A stretch of 64,000 nucleotides of DNA from Pantoea sp. (GTDB taxonomy: Bacteria > Pseudomonadota > Gammaproteobacteria > Enterobacterales > Enterobacteriaceae): the NCBI RefSeq assembly GCF_028283705.1, contig NZ_JAPWKD010000022.1, positions 62,001 to 126,000 on the forward strand. The letters are read 5' to 3'. Shown in pieces: positions 43,302 through 51,922 of this stretch; within the stretch, counting starts at the first letter, position 1, and each line of letters starts with the position of its first letter. The notes beneath the pieces were generated by a model. That model did not search any database. It was not told the DNA's origin and was given only the letters and a program-made list of their open reading frames with translations. Both the position numbers and the translations under genes were made by a program.

Positions 43302-45362
43302 TCATTTCTTCTGCTTCATCTGCTGCAACACCTTGCTGCATTGATTACTATCAGTGTCGCTCGGCGAAACCAGTGCCAGCAGTGCCGCAGCCGGTGCCAG
43401 CACGGTACCCAGCGCCACGGCAGCGGCACCACGGGCAATCAACGGCCCGGCTTTCACCCCGGCGTCGGGGCTTTTAAAGGTGCCGCGCACGTAAAGCGGT
43501 GAACGCAGCGTAATGATGCGCACGCCTTTACTTTCGGGGTCGATGGTTAAATCAAGACGTTCATTGGCGAAGTTGGCGCTGCCCGACACATTAATCACCG
43601 CGTTCTCAGTATCAAACACAAACAGCTGTGGCGTCGCCAGCCCATTGCGGATGTTGAGATTAGTGGCGGCGCAGTTGATACGCACCTCATCATCGCCAAA
43701 AATCTTACCAACCACATAGTTGCCGACATTCAGCCCGGCGATCTCCATCAGGCTACGGCTGATCAGCCCGTCGTTCATCAGCAGCTTCAGCTCACCGTTG
43801 CTGGTTGCCAGCAAATCCGCCACCGAATTACCGGTGCCGCTCAGCGTCGCGTCACCATTTAGCTGACCCAGGCTTTTCTGCATCGCCTGCACGCCAGGAA
43901 ATAGCTGACGCAGCATCAGTTTGCGTACATGCAAATCCGCACGACCGCGCATCGGCGTGCGATCACCCTCCAGATGGATGGTGGCGTTGAGCGTCCCTCC
44001 CGCCATACCAAAACGCAGCGGATCGAGACGTAAATCGCCGTTATTCAGCTGTAAATGGGTATAAAGATCGCTTAACGGCAGCGAATTGCTGTGTTCGATA
44101 CGTTTGCCGCTGAATTTCACATCGGCATCCATCGCGTTCCAGCTTTTGGTCGCAAACTTATCGTGCGGCAGCACGCGATCGGCGGGTTGCGTAGAGGCTT
44201 CGCCACGCTGCGCTTTCGCCTGTTGCGTTTTCTCGCTGCCCTTACCGGAGTCGACGCCAATCAGCGGCCCCAGGTCAGCCATGCGCAGCTGATTTGAGGA
44301 CAGTTCGCCGGTCAGCATCGGACGCGGTTTTTGCTGGCGATAAACCAGCGATCCATGAATATCGCTGTCACCGATATGGCCGTTAAAGTTTTCATAGCGG
44401 AATGATGGCCCTTTGTCCTCGTTGAAGCGCGCGATCAGGTGCCCATCGGTTTCATACGGCGGCGTATCCGGCAACAACACGCCGGTTAAACCATACAAAT
44501 TCGCCAGCGTGTCGCCCGCGAAGCGCAGGCGCACATCCAGCCCGCCGAGATTGAGCGGGTCCTGCAAAGTGCCATCAACGCGCACCCGCGTGGTGCCATT
44601 ACGCACATCAACCTGCAACGGGAAAGGCGTGGTCTGGCTGCGCAGCGACAACATGCCACCGATTTTGCCTTCACCATCGAGGCGTTGATTGTTGTAAGTG
44701 CCGCTGGCTTTCCAGCCAAACACAAAGTCACCCGCGCCCTGCTGCTTATCATTGCCGCCCGCCACCTGCGCGTAAGGCACCGGTTTGCCCAGCGGATTGA
44801 TGGTGACGCTGACATCGGCTTTGTTAATGGCATCGAGATAGCGGATCTGCCCCTGATCAAACAGAATATTATCGAGGCGGAACGACCACGCTGAAGGCGC
44901 AGCACTGGCATCGCTGGTTTGGCTGCTGGCGAGGTTGAAAGTCCAGTTGTTTTGTTTGTCGGCGGTTTGTACCAGGCGGGCATCGGGTTGTTGCAGCTTG
45001 ATCCACGGCAGATAAACCTGCTTATGCAGCAACGCCAGCGGCGCTAAGGTCGCTTCGGCCCGCTGTAAATGCACCATGGTGACATCCGCAATCGCCGGGG
45101 GATTGCCCAGCATAATGTCATCGGCATGGACCTGCGGCCATGGCACCCAGCTGCGCCAGCCTGGTTCTGCGCGATTGCGCACCCAGCTGACACCTAAATC
45201 GCCGCGAATGGCGAAAGGTCGATTCAGTTCTGCCGAGACTTTCTGGTTGATGGTTGGCTTCAGGCGGTTCCAGTCAAAGGTTGCAATCACAACCACGACC
45301 ACCACAACCAGCAACAAAAAAATCCCGATAACCCAGCTCAGGACTTTTCCTGTTCGAGACAT
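43302..45362 (-). CDS. yhjG: YhjG, AsmA-family envelope protein
   Basis: This 686-aa AsmA-like protein has an N-terminal signal anchor (about residues 8-28), FDWNRLKPTINQKVSAELNRPFAIRGDLG and a long repeated beta region. The C-terminal segment LTIDPESKGVRIITLRSPLYVRG is typical of the AsmA C-domain. Relatives of this group are now linked to phospholipid transport between membranes. For YhjG this is inference. ATG at 45362 follows AGGAGG with 5-nt spacing. An eight-residue upstream extension is rejected. The stop abuts ppiC. Confidence 0.9.
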   Translation of the reverse strand: MSRTGKVLSWVIGIFLLLVVVVVVVIATFDWNRLKPTINQKVSAELNRPFAIRGDLGVSWVRNRAEPGWRSWVPWPQVHADDIMLGNPPAIADVTMVHLQRAEATLAPLALLHKQVYLPWIKLQQPDARLVQTADKQNNWTFNLASSQTSDASAAPSAWSFRLDNILFDQGQIRYLDAINKADVSVTINPLGKPVPYAQVAGGNDKQQGAGDFVFGWKASGTYNNQRLDGEGKIGGMLSLRSQTTPFPLQVDVRNGTTRVRVDGTLQDPLNLGGLDVRLRFAGDTLANLYGLTGVLLPDTPPYETDGHLIARFNEDKGPSFRYENFNGHIGDSDIHGSLVYRQQKPRPMLTGELSSNQLRMADLGPLIGVDSGKGSEKTQQAKAQRGEASTQPADRVLPHDKFATKSWNAMDADVKFSGKRIEHSNSLPLSDLYTHLQLNNGDLRLDPLRFGMAGGTLNATIHLEGDRTPMRGRADLHVRKLMLRQLFPGVQAMQKSLGQLNGDATLSGTGNSVADLLATSNGELKLLMNDGLISRSLMEIAGLNVGNYVVGKIFGDDEVRINCAATNLNIRNGLATPQLFVFDTENAVINVSGSANFANERLDLTIDPESKGVRIITLRSPLYVRGTFKSPDAGVKAGPLIARGAAAVALGTVLAPAAALLALVSPSDTDSNQCSKVLQQMKQKK

Positions 45363-45424
45363 GCTGCTTCCTCCTTGCCCTTCCACGTCTCATTTAAAGA
45401 TAGTCGAGACGTTAAAGAACGGCA

Positions 45425-46198
45425 TCAGGGAAGCGCTAAGGCCATGTTTTCCAGTTCGCTAAACGGAACCGGGCGGGAGAAGAAATAACCTTGTGCTGCC
45501 AGCGCTGGAGAGCTGCGCACCTGCTGCCACTCTTCCTCGGTTTCCACACCCTCGACGATGACGCCGTTGCAATAACGATTGATCAGCGCCAGCAACATGG
45601 AAAACAGCGTGCGCCCTTCTTCGGTGGAACGCAGCAGAATAAACAGCTCACGCGATAGCTTGATATAGTCGTAACGCAGTTCAGTCAGTGCTGAAAAGTT
45701 CGCCATGCCGGAGCCGAAATCATCCAGCCACAGCGGGCCAAGTTCTGGCATCTGCGCGATCATCTCTTCCTGTGGCAACACATGGTGTTCGGTGAGTTCA
45801 AAACGTACCCATGGCAGTTGGGCAATCAGGCTGCGAATCTGCGGATGTTGCTGAATCGCCAGCAGCGTCGGGCCATCAATATTGACCGATGCCACCAGCT
45901 GACGTTGACAAAACAGCACCGACCACTGCATCAGCAGCTCAAGCTGTTCCTGTACCACATCGAGACGCTGCGCAATATCCAGCGCGTCAAAATAAATTTC
46001 CGGCGAAAGCCTTTTTTCTGGTGCGGATGGGTGCGTCACCGCAGTCAGTAATTCAATAGCCAGCAAGCGGCCTGAGACCTGGTAGATCGGCTGGAAAGTA
46101 TAGAATCGTTGGCACTGCTGCCAGAAGAGACGCGTTTCCTGTTGTTGCTCCAGTTCAATTGAAGAAGGCAGCCGATGACTTAATTTCTTCATCACCAT
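45425..46198 (-). CDS. pdeH: c-di-GMP phosphodiesterase PdeH (YhjH)
   Basis: This 257-aa stand-alone EAL domain has the signature residues AIELLTAV (ELL, as in E. coli PdeH), SVNIDGPT, FELTEH, LDDFGSGMANFSAL, the lysine in YIKLSRELF, VEGVETEEEW and AAQGYFFSRP. All metal and substrate ligands look intact, so it should cleave c-di-GMP. ATG at 46198 has AGGA eight bases upstream. In E. coli PdeH is the flagellar-class phosphodiesterase that keeps c-di-GMP low during motility. The same control is supported here by a sigma-28 promoter. Confidence 0.94.
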   Translation of the reverse strand: MVMKKLSHRLPSSIELEQQQETRLFWQQCQRFYTFQPIYQVSGRLLAIELLTAVTHPSAPEKRLSPEIYFDALDIAQRLDVVQEQLELLMQWSVLFCQRQLVASVNIDGPTLLAIQQHPQIRSLIAQLPWVRFELTEHHVLPQEEMIAQMPELGPLWLDDFGSGMANFSALTELRYDYIKLSRELFILLRSTEEGRTLFSMLLALINRYCNGVIVEGVETEEEWQQVRSSPALAAQGYFFSRPVPFSELENMALALP

Positions 46199-46249
46199 GG
46201 TTTTTTCCTGGTAGGTGGTGAGTGCCTGCAAATAGCATCTCAGCGGCAA

Positions 46250-46276
46250 TTATCGGCTATCACCTGGATAACTTTA
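46250..46276 (-). promoter_or_regulatory. Sigma-28 (FliA) promoter of pdeH
   Basis: On the minus strand TAAAGTTA-N11-GCCGATAA matches the flagellar class III consensus (TAAAGTTT-N11-GCCGATAA) with one mismatch and exact spacing. It lies 52 nt upstream of the pdeH start codon. Confidence 0.9.
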
Positions 46277-46396
46277 TCAACCGAGCAGCCACACGAGCTC
46301 TTGAGTGTAACAGCGCATGTCGCGCTTAATCGGTAAAACAAACCACGGTTTGACCGCTAAATCACCGCTGAAGCACCACTTTTCTGCCTTAAGTGG

Positions 46397-46417
46397 AATT
46401 AAAACACCGTTTTGAAA
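46397..46417. promoter_or_regulatory. Possible KdgR operator upstream of kdgK
   Basis: The near-palindrome AATTAAAACACCGTTTTGAA has the AAAC-3 nt-GTTT core and flanking A/T of KdgR sites in pectinolytic enterobacteria. It lies about 65 bp upstream of kdgK, whose E. coli and Dickeya orthologues are KdgR-regulated. The site call rests on remembered consensus. Confidence 0.5.
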
Positions 46418-46480
46418 AACATTGACGACTGCCATACCAGACGCGAGACTAGAGGCAGAATTCACTACAGGCCGAAGACC

Positions 46481-47413
46481 ATGACGCAGAAGAAAATCGC
46501 CATCATTGGCGAATGCATGATTGAGCTGTCCGAAAAAGGTGAGAACATCAAACGCGGTTTTGGCGGCGATACGCTGAACACCGCGGTATATCTGGCGCGC
46601 CAGTCTGCCTCAGAGCAGCTGCGCGTGGATTACGTTACCGCACTCGGCACCGACAGCTTCAGTGACCAGATGATTGCCGCCTGGCAACAGGAACAGGTGC
46701 AGACCGATTTAATCCAGCGGCTCGACAATAAAATGCCCGGCCTGTACTTCATCGAAACCGATGAACACGGCGAGCGTACCTTCTGGTACTGGCGCAGCGA
46801 TGCCGCCGCACGCTACTGGCTCGATAGCCCGCAATCTGAAGCGATTTGCCAGCAGCTGGCACATTACGATTATCTCTATCTGAGCGGCATCAGTCTGGCG
46901 ATTTTACCCGCTGCCAGCCGCGAGAAGTTAATGGCACTGCTTAGTGCCTGTCGCCGCAACGGCGGCAAAGTCATTTTCGATAATAACTATCGTCCGCGCC
47001 TGTGGGCAGATAAGGCCAACGCGCAGCAGGCCTATGCCGCCATGCTGCAAAACACCGATATCGCCTTCCTGACACTGGATGATGAGCATCTGCTGTGGGG
47101 CGAGCAGCCGCTGGAAACAGTGATTGCCCGCACACGTACGGCGGGTGTCGCGGAAATTATCATCAAACGCGGAGCGGAATCCTGCCTGGTGGCGGTGGGT
47201 GATGCGCCGCTGGTCGATGTGCCCGCCATTAAACTGGCGAAAGAAAAAGTGATCGATACCACTGCCGCCGGGGATTCATTCAGCGCAGGGTATCTGGCGC
47301 TGCGCCTGCAGGGTGCCGATCCAGATGCCGCTGCTGCACGCGGTCACCTTACCGCCAGCACGGTGATTCAGCATCGTGGCGCAATTATCCCACTGAGTGC
47401 CATGCCGCAGTAA
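46481..47413 (+). CDS. kdgK: 2-dehydro-3-deoxygluconokinase KdgK
   Basis: This 310-aa PfkB-family sugar kinase has the N-terminal motif GFGGDTLNTAVYLARQ and the C-terminal ATP-site motif DTTAAGDSFSAGY with catalytic Asp. It matches E. coli KdgK. It phosphorylates 2-keto-3-deoxygluconate in hexuronate and pectin catabolism. ATG at 46481 gives MTQKKIAIIGECMIELSEKG. The frame extends 23 codons upstream across the putative operator, so it is rejected. It ends at a strong terminator. Confidence 0.95.
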   Translation: MTQKKIAIIGECMIELSEKGENIKRGFGGDTLNTAVYLARQSASEQLRVDYVTALGTDSFSDQMIAAWQQEQVQTDLIQRLDNKMPGLYFIETDEHGERTFWYWRSDAAARYWLDSPQSEAICQQLAHYDYLYLSGISLAILPAASREKLMALLSACRRNGGKVIFDNNYRPRLWADKANAQQAYAAMLQNTDIAFLTLDDEHLLWGEQPLETVIARTRTAGVAEIIIKRGAESCLVAVGDAPLVDVPAIKLAKEKVIDTTAAGDSFSAGYLALRLQGADPDAAAARGHLTASTVIQHRGAIIPLSAMPQ

Positions 47414-47776
47414 CAGGACCACGCCCTGCCAGTCAGGGCGTTTTTTCGCCAGCCAATCATCATTCCGGCTAACAACACCGGCCTGAAAATTTCCCTTAAA
47501 TCCACATTTATCACGGTAAATTTTGCTTATTACCTGATGCAATCCAAAACCCCTCCAGAACGGGTAACAGCACTTTAGCCACACTTAAGATATAATTTTA
47601 AATTCAATGAGTTATGGCAACAAAAATGTGCGCCAGGTATTGTCCGAATCTCTGCTAATCGCCGGTTTTCGGCTGGACGATCGCCGCAAAAAAGACCATG
47701 TTTTAATCAACAGCAGGAGGCTGTTGATCCGGCCGCGACAACAAGAAAGACAACATAACTCGCTCAGGACTGATTT
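47414..47776. other. kdgK to hydrolase intergenic region
   Basis: This 363-nt stretch begins with the kdgK terminator. A -10-like TATAAT at 47591-47596 could drive the hydrolase, but its -35 (CAGCAC, 17 nt upstream) is poor. A 7-bp hairpin CAACAGC/GCTGTTG with AGGAG in its loop lies near 47708-47726 in the putative leader. An ATG frame from 47607 runs into the hydrolase gene in another frame and I do not accept it as a gene. Confidence 0.5.
47422..47446 (+). terminator. kdgK intrinsic terminator
   Basis: A 7-bp stem CGCCCTG/CAGGGCG with a 5-nt loop is followed by six T, 8 nt after the kdgK stop. Confidence 0.92.
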
Positions 47777-48649
47777 ATGCACACAGAAATTATTAATATC
47801 TGGCCGCACGGTGATGCCCCGGGTGCCAGCGACTCACGCGCACAGCCGCAAATTGTCGATCTCGCCAAAGAATATGAACCCTACGATCGCGCCGCCACGG
47901 GTGTACGCTGCCCGGAAATGGCGATCTGGCATCCACAGGACTCCAACGGCATCACGCTGCTGGTCGCCCCGGGTGGTGGTTATCAGCGGGTACTCATCGA
48001 TCGGGAAGGCAGCGCACTGGCAACCTTCTTCACCTCGATGGGATATACGCTGGCGGTGATGACCTACCGTTTACCCTATGACGGCCATCATGAAGGCCCG
48101 GACGCCCCACTGGCAGATGCGCAACGGGCGGTACGAGTATTGCGCGAACGCGCGCAGCGTGGGATGAACGGCAAATATATTGTGATGATGGGCTTCTCCG
48201 CAGGCGGACATGTCGCCGCCAGCCTCGGCACGCGGTTCGCCGAGAAAATCTATCCAGTGCAGGATCAGGCGGATAGCTTTTCCCCTCGGCCCGACGCGAT
48301 GGTGCTGATTTACCCAGTGATCAGCATGCGTGATGGTCTGGCACACGAAAGTTCGCGCACCCGCCTGCTGGGCGCCTGGCCGGATCAGAAAACCATTGAG
48401 GCTTATTCGCTGGAAACCCGGGTGCATAACCAGACGCCACCGACGTTACTGATCCACGCGGCGGACGATGAGACAGTATCGGTCAATAACAGCATGGTGT
48501 TCTTTAGCGCGCTGCGCGAAAACCAGGTTCCGGCAGAAATTCATTTCTATCAGAAAGGCGGCCACGGATTTGGCATCCGTGGCGTCGCCGATTTGCCGTT
48601 AGCCAGCTGGCCGATGCTGGTGACCGAGTGGCTGCGGGCCAAAACCTGA
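47777..48649 (+). CDS. Alpha/beta hydrolase, BD-FAE / acetyl-xylan-esterase-like
   Basis: This 290-aa alpha/beta hydrolase has the oxyanion-hole segment VAPGGGYQ (residues 63-70), a nucleophile elbow GFSAGGH with S141, a probable catalytic aspartate at 230/231 in HAADDETVSVNNS and histidine H263 in KGGHGFG. The triad is complete. No signal peptide is visible, so it is probably cytoplasmic. Such proteins are esterases, often carbohydrate deacetylases. The substrate is unknown. AGGA lies about eight bases before the ATG. In E. coli yhjJ follows kdgK directly, so this gene is an extra. Proximity to kdgK hints at plant sugar use, but that is inference. It is convergent with yhjJ, 3 nt apart. Confidence 0.75.
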   Translation: MHTEIINIWPHGDAPGASDSRAQPQIVDLAKEYEPYDRAATGVRCPEMAIWHPQDSNGITLLVAPGGGYQRVLIDREGSALATFFTSMGYTLAVMTYRLPYDGHHEGPDAPLADAQRAVRVLRERAQRGMNGKYIVMMGFSAGGHVAASLGTRFAEKIYPVQDQADSFSPRPDAMVLIYPVISMRDGLAHESSRTRLLGAWPDQKTIEAYSLETRVHNQTPPTLLIHAADDETVSVNNSMVFFSALRENQVPAEIHFYQKGGHGFGIRGVADLPLASWPMLVTEWLRAKT

Positions 48650-48652
48650 CGC

Positions 48653-50161
48653 TTAAGACGACGGCGGAGCCAGCTCGCTACCGCTGGCATTGCCGTCGTT
48701 TTTGCCATCATCCGGCGTGGCTGGCGTCACAGGGGTCGCTGGCGGGGCCATCACTTTATCCCAGCCTTCCTGCAACATCTTCACATTGGTCTCCGCTTCA
48801 CCTTCCGGCTGAATCAGCACCATGGTCAGCTCCTGCGACAGTTGCTGACGCAATTCCTGATTGAGCTGGTCACGGGTTAAACCGCCGAGAAATGCCTGGC
48901 GCAGCTTCTGATACTGCTCTGGCGCGATATCTACCACCGCATTTTGCTGCGAGCGCAGACGCTGTCCCATCAGAATATCCGTGTCGGTGCGTGCATAGGT
49001 AGCGAACAGCTTGTTTAGCTCCAGCAGTTTCTGCGCCATCAGCGCATCAAACTCATCCTGCGGTAAGCCTTTATCACGTACCGCCGCCAGCTCTTTCGCC
49101 ACCAGATTCATATTCTGTTGCAGCGAGGCGTTAGGGCTATCCATGTTGATGGCGCACTGTGCACGCTGATACAGCACACGGCAATCAAAGCCGACCTGCA
49201 CGCTTTGCGCTTTGCTATCGCCCAGCGCACGCTGCACATGCCAGAACAACGCCTCACGCGCCAGGTCGCTCTGCCAGTAATGTTCCAGGTTTTGCGAATC
49301 CCGAATTGGCTGCCACGCGGTGTCCCACACCAGCGATAAGCGATCCTGACTCATCCCACCGTTCACCAGGTTCACCGGCTGATGCGGCAACGGCGACAGC
49401 GTCGGCATCGCCGCCGGTGACAGCCGTTTGCCCTGCAGGGACGAGAACGCTTTATTAATCTGCTCCGCCAGGCCGCGGCTATCGACATTACCGACCACGT
49501 ACAGCGTCATAGCATCGGGCGTGTACCACTGTTGATAAAACGTTTTCAGCTGCGCAATATCCACCGGCGCACGCGGCTGCTGGCCGGGGTCGTGCGCCAA
49601 CAGCGCGGAGCCTTTCAGACGATAGCGCCACCAGACATCCTGGGTATTGGGTGGCCAGGTGGCGATGGGATCGGACGCGCTCAGAGCGCTTGCCACCACT
49701 TGTTCATTCAGCGTCATTTTGCCTGCGGTTGCCGACAGCCAGCTTAGCGCTTCTTTCAGCAGTTCCGGCCGGTTATTGGGCAGGCTCAGATTATATTGGG
49801 TGAAATCATACGACGAAATCGCCGGTGGCAATGGACGATGGGGATCCATCGCCTGCTGCCACAGCGCGCGTTGCTGATTGGTGTCGAGCGCGGTGTTATG
49901 TACCAACGCCAGACGTGGTAACAAATGGCTGAAACCGGTTTGCTGTGCACTCTCCACCAGCGAACCGGTATTAACGATCAGGCGTAGCTCAATACGGTCA
50001 CTGGGGCGCTGCGGCGTAGTCAGCAGCTGCCAGCTAAAACCATTGTCCAGTTTGCCTTCCTGCCAGGCGGGATCAGGCTGGAGCGTTTCGGCGTGTACGC
50101 TGAAACCGGATGCCGCCAGCAGCCATCCGCCAACCAAAAGCCGAATTCTGGTGCCCTGCAT
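48653..50161 (-). CDS. yhjJ: YhjJ, catalytically dead M16 peptidase homologue
   Basis: This 502-aa periplasmic protein has a signal peptide (MQGTRIRLLVGGWLLAASGFSVHA, cleavage about residue 24) and the M16 peptidase fold. The zinc motif HxxEH is replaced by HLLPR near residue 80, so the catalytic Glu and second His are missing, as also in E. coli YhjJ. Conserved later segments include WWRYRLKGSALLAHDP and QWYTPDAMTLYVVGNVD. Its function is unknown. ATG at 50161 with AGGGG upstream starts the signal peptide, and nine upstream in-frame residues are rejected. Confidence 0.9.
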   Translation of the reverse strand: MQGTRIRLLVGGWLLAASGFSVHAETLQPDPAWQEGKLDNGFSWQLLTTPQRPSDRIELRLIVNTGSLVESAQQTGFSHLLPRLALVHNTALDTNQQRALWQQAMDPHRPLPPAISSYDFTQYNLSLPNNRPELLKEALSWLSATAGKMTLNEQVVASALSASDPIATWPPNTQDVWWRYRLKGSALLAHDPGQQPRAPVDIAQLKTFYQQWYTPDAMTLYVVGNVDSRGLAEQINKAFSSLQGKRLSPAAMPTLSPLPHQPVNLVNGGMSQDRLSLVWDTAWQPIRDSQNLEHYWQSDLAREALFWHVQRALGDSKAQSVQVGFDCRVLYQRAQCAINMDSPNASLQQNMNLVAKELAAVRDKGLPQDEFDALMAQKLLELNKLFATYARTDTDILMGQRLRSQQNAVVDIAPEQYQKLRQAFLGGLTRDQLNQELRQQLSQELTMVLIQPEGEAETNVKMLQEGWDKVMAPPATPVTPATPDDGKNDGNASGSELAPPSS

Positions 50162-50343
50162 GTGAACCCCTATCAAACAGATCAACACTCGTTATCACGG
50201 CACGTTCGGTCGCACTTAACAGCGACCGGTGCGGCAATTTGCCGCCACGTTTATTCTTCAACTGACTCTTTGACCACAAGATGGCCAGGAAGTCGCGCAA
50301 CGAGGTGAAAAACCGGGAAAAAAATCAATGGGGTTTATTATGC

Positions 50344-50380
50344 AAATGCCCGCTGTGAGGGCAAGTCACAGCGGGCATTT
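50344..50380 (-). terminator. 15-bp hairpin, probable dctA terminator
   Basis: A perfect 15-bp inverted repeat with arms AAATGCCCGCTGTGA and TCACAGCGGGCATTT around a 7-nt loop, starting 26 nt past the dctA stop. Its outer A/T pairs give a short T-run on either strand. It probably ends dctA and may also block read-through toward yhjJ. Confidence 0.75.
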
Positions 50381-50406
50381 CCCGGCAAATTAACGCAATT
50401 GCTGCT

Positions 50407-51693
50407 TTACAGTGAAGATTCTGGTGCGTTTTTTACCTTTTTCGCTGAAGAAAGCGTCTCCTGCAATTGCTGCTCATCCAGCTGACCGACCCACTTCGCC
50501 ACCACCACCGTCGCCACACCATTACCGACGAGGTTAGTTAATGCACGCGCTTCGGACATAAAACGGTCAATGCCAAGAATCAACGCCAGACCAGCCACCG
50601 GCAGATGTCCCACCGCCGACAAGGTGGCGGCCAGCACGATAAAGCCACTACCGGTCACACCCGCTGCCCCTTTCGATGACAGTAGCAGCACCACCAGCAG
50701 GGTGATCTGATGAAAGACGTCCATATGCGCGTTGGTCGCCTGGGCGATAAACACTGCGGCCATCGTCAGATAAATCGAGGTGCCATCGAGGTTAAACGAG
50801 TAACCCGTTGGGATCACCAGCCCCACCACCGACTTCTTACAACCGAGGCGCTCCATCTTATCCAGCATACGCGGCAGCGCGGATTCTGAAGAGGAGGTGC
50901 CCAGCACGATCAGCAACTCTTCTTTGATGTAAGCCACGAATTTAAAGATGTTGAAACCGGCAACGCGGGCAATCAGCCCCAGCACCACCACCACGAACAA
51001 AATACAGGTGATATAGAAGCAAATAATCAGCTGGCCGAGCTGCACCAGTGAGCCGACACCGTATTTACCGATGGTGAACGCCATGGCACCAAAAGCACCA
51101 ATCGGAGCCAGACGCATAATCATATTGATGATGCCGAAGATGGTTTTAGAGAAGCTTTCGATCACGTTAAAAATCAGCGTGCCTTTATCACCGAGGCGAT
51201 GCAGGGCAAAACCGAATAAAATCGCGAACAACAGCACCTGCAGGATGTTGCCGCTGGCAAAGGCACCGATCACGCTGTTCGGGATCACATCCAGCAGGAA
51301 GGCAACCACACCCTGCTGTTCCGCCTGCTGGGCATAAACGGCAACCGCTTTAGCGTCCAGCGTGGCAGGGTCAATGTTCATTCCCGCGCCCGGCTGAATC
51401 ACGTTGACCACAATCAGGCCGATAATCAGTGCGATGGTACTGACAATTTCAAAATAGAGCAGCGCAACCGCGCCAGTCCGCCCAACTGCTTTCATGCTCT
51501 CCATGCCGGCAATACCGGTCACCACCGTACAGAAAATCACGGGGGCGATGATCATCTTGATCAACTTAACAAAGCCATCTCCGAGCGGCTTCATCTGCGC
51601 GCCTAACTCAGGATAAAAATGGCCTAACAGAACGCCGATGCCAATGGCAACCAGCACCTGAAAATAGAGGCTTTTAAACAGCGAGGTTTTCAT
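50407..51693 (-). CDS. dctA: C4-dicarboxylate transporter DctA
   Basis: This 428-aa sodium/proton:dicarboxylate symporter has about eight helices and two hairpin loops. The serine-rich loop LGTSSSESALPRML and NLDGTSIYLTMAAVFIAQA are diagnostic. It is the same length as E. coli DctA. It imports succinate, fumarate, malate and aspartate aerobically. The ribosome site before ATG 51693 is weak. The 229-nt upstream region to pdeK contains A/T-rich promoter-like sequence (TATATT near 51813), but I cannot place a clear CRP or DcuR site. Confidence 0.95.
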   Translation of the reverse strand: MKTSLFKSLYFQVLVAIGIGVLLGHFYPELGAQMKPLGDGFVKLIKMIIAPVIFCTVVTGIAGMESMKAVGRTGAVALLYFEIVSTIALIIGLIVVNVIQPGAGMNIDPATLDAKAVAVYAQQAEQQGVVAFLLDVIPNSVIGAFASGNILQVLLFAILFGFALHRLGDKGTLIFNVIESFSKTIFGIINMIMRLAPIGAFGAMAFTIGKYGVGSLVQLGQLIICFYITCILFVVVVLGLIARVAGFNIFKFVAYIKEELLIVLGTSSSESALPRMLDKMERLGCKKSVVGLVIPTGYSFNLDGTSIYLTMAAVFIAQATNAHMDVFHQITLLVVLLLSSKGAAGVTGSGFIVLAATLSAVGHLPVAGLALILGIDRFMSEARALTNLVGNGVATVVVAKWVGQLDEQQLQETLSSAKKVKNAPESSL

Positions 51694-51922
51694 AACAGGT
51701 GTCCAGTGAAGACGGATTTCACCGTCATTTATTTAATAATTTGATGAGGTCGTTGCGGGATCCGGGAAGACCCTGCCGACCTCAGGGAAAATAACATCCG
51801 GTTAACAGGATTAATATAGGGTTACATTCCTTACAAAAGTTACAAAACTCTAACTATGAACTGAAACGCTTCAGCAAGCGAGTATTGTGCAATTTCGCAA
51901 GGAAAATCAATAAATCAGGTGA

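Noticed and set aside
47607..48059. 150-codon plus-strand frame overlapping the hydrolase start
   Set aside because: It starts after a TATAAT box but has no ribosome site, shares more than half its length with the hydrolase gene in another frame, and its product resembles nothing I know.
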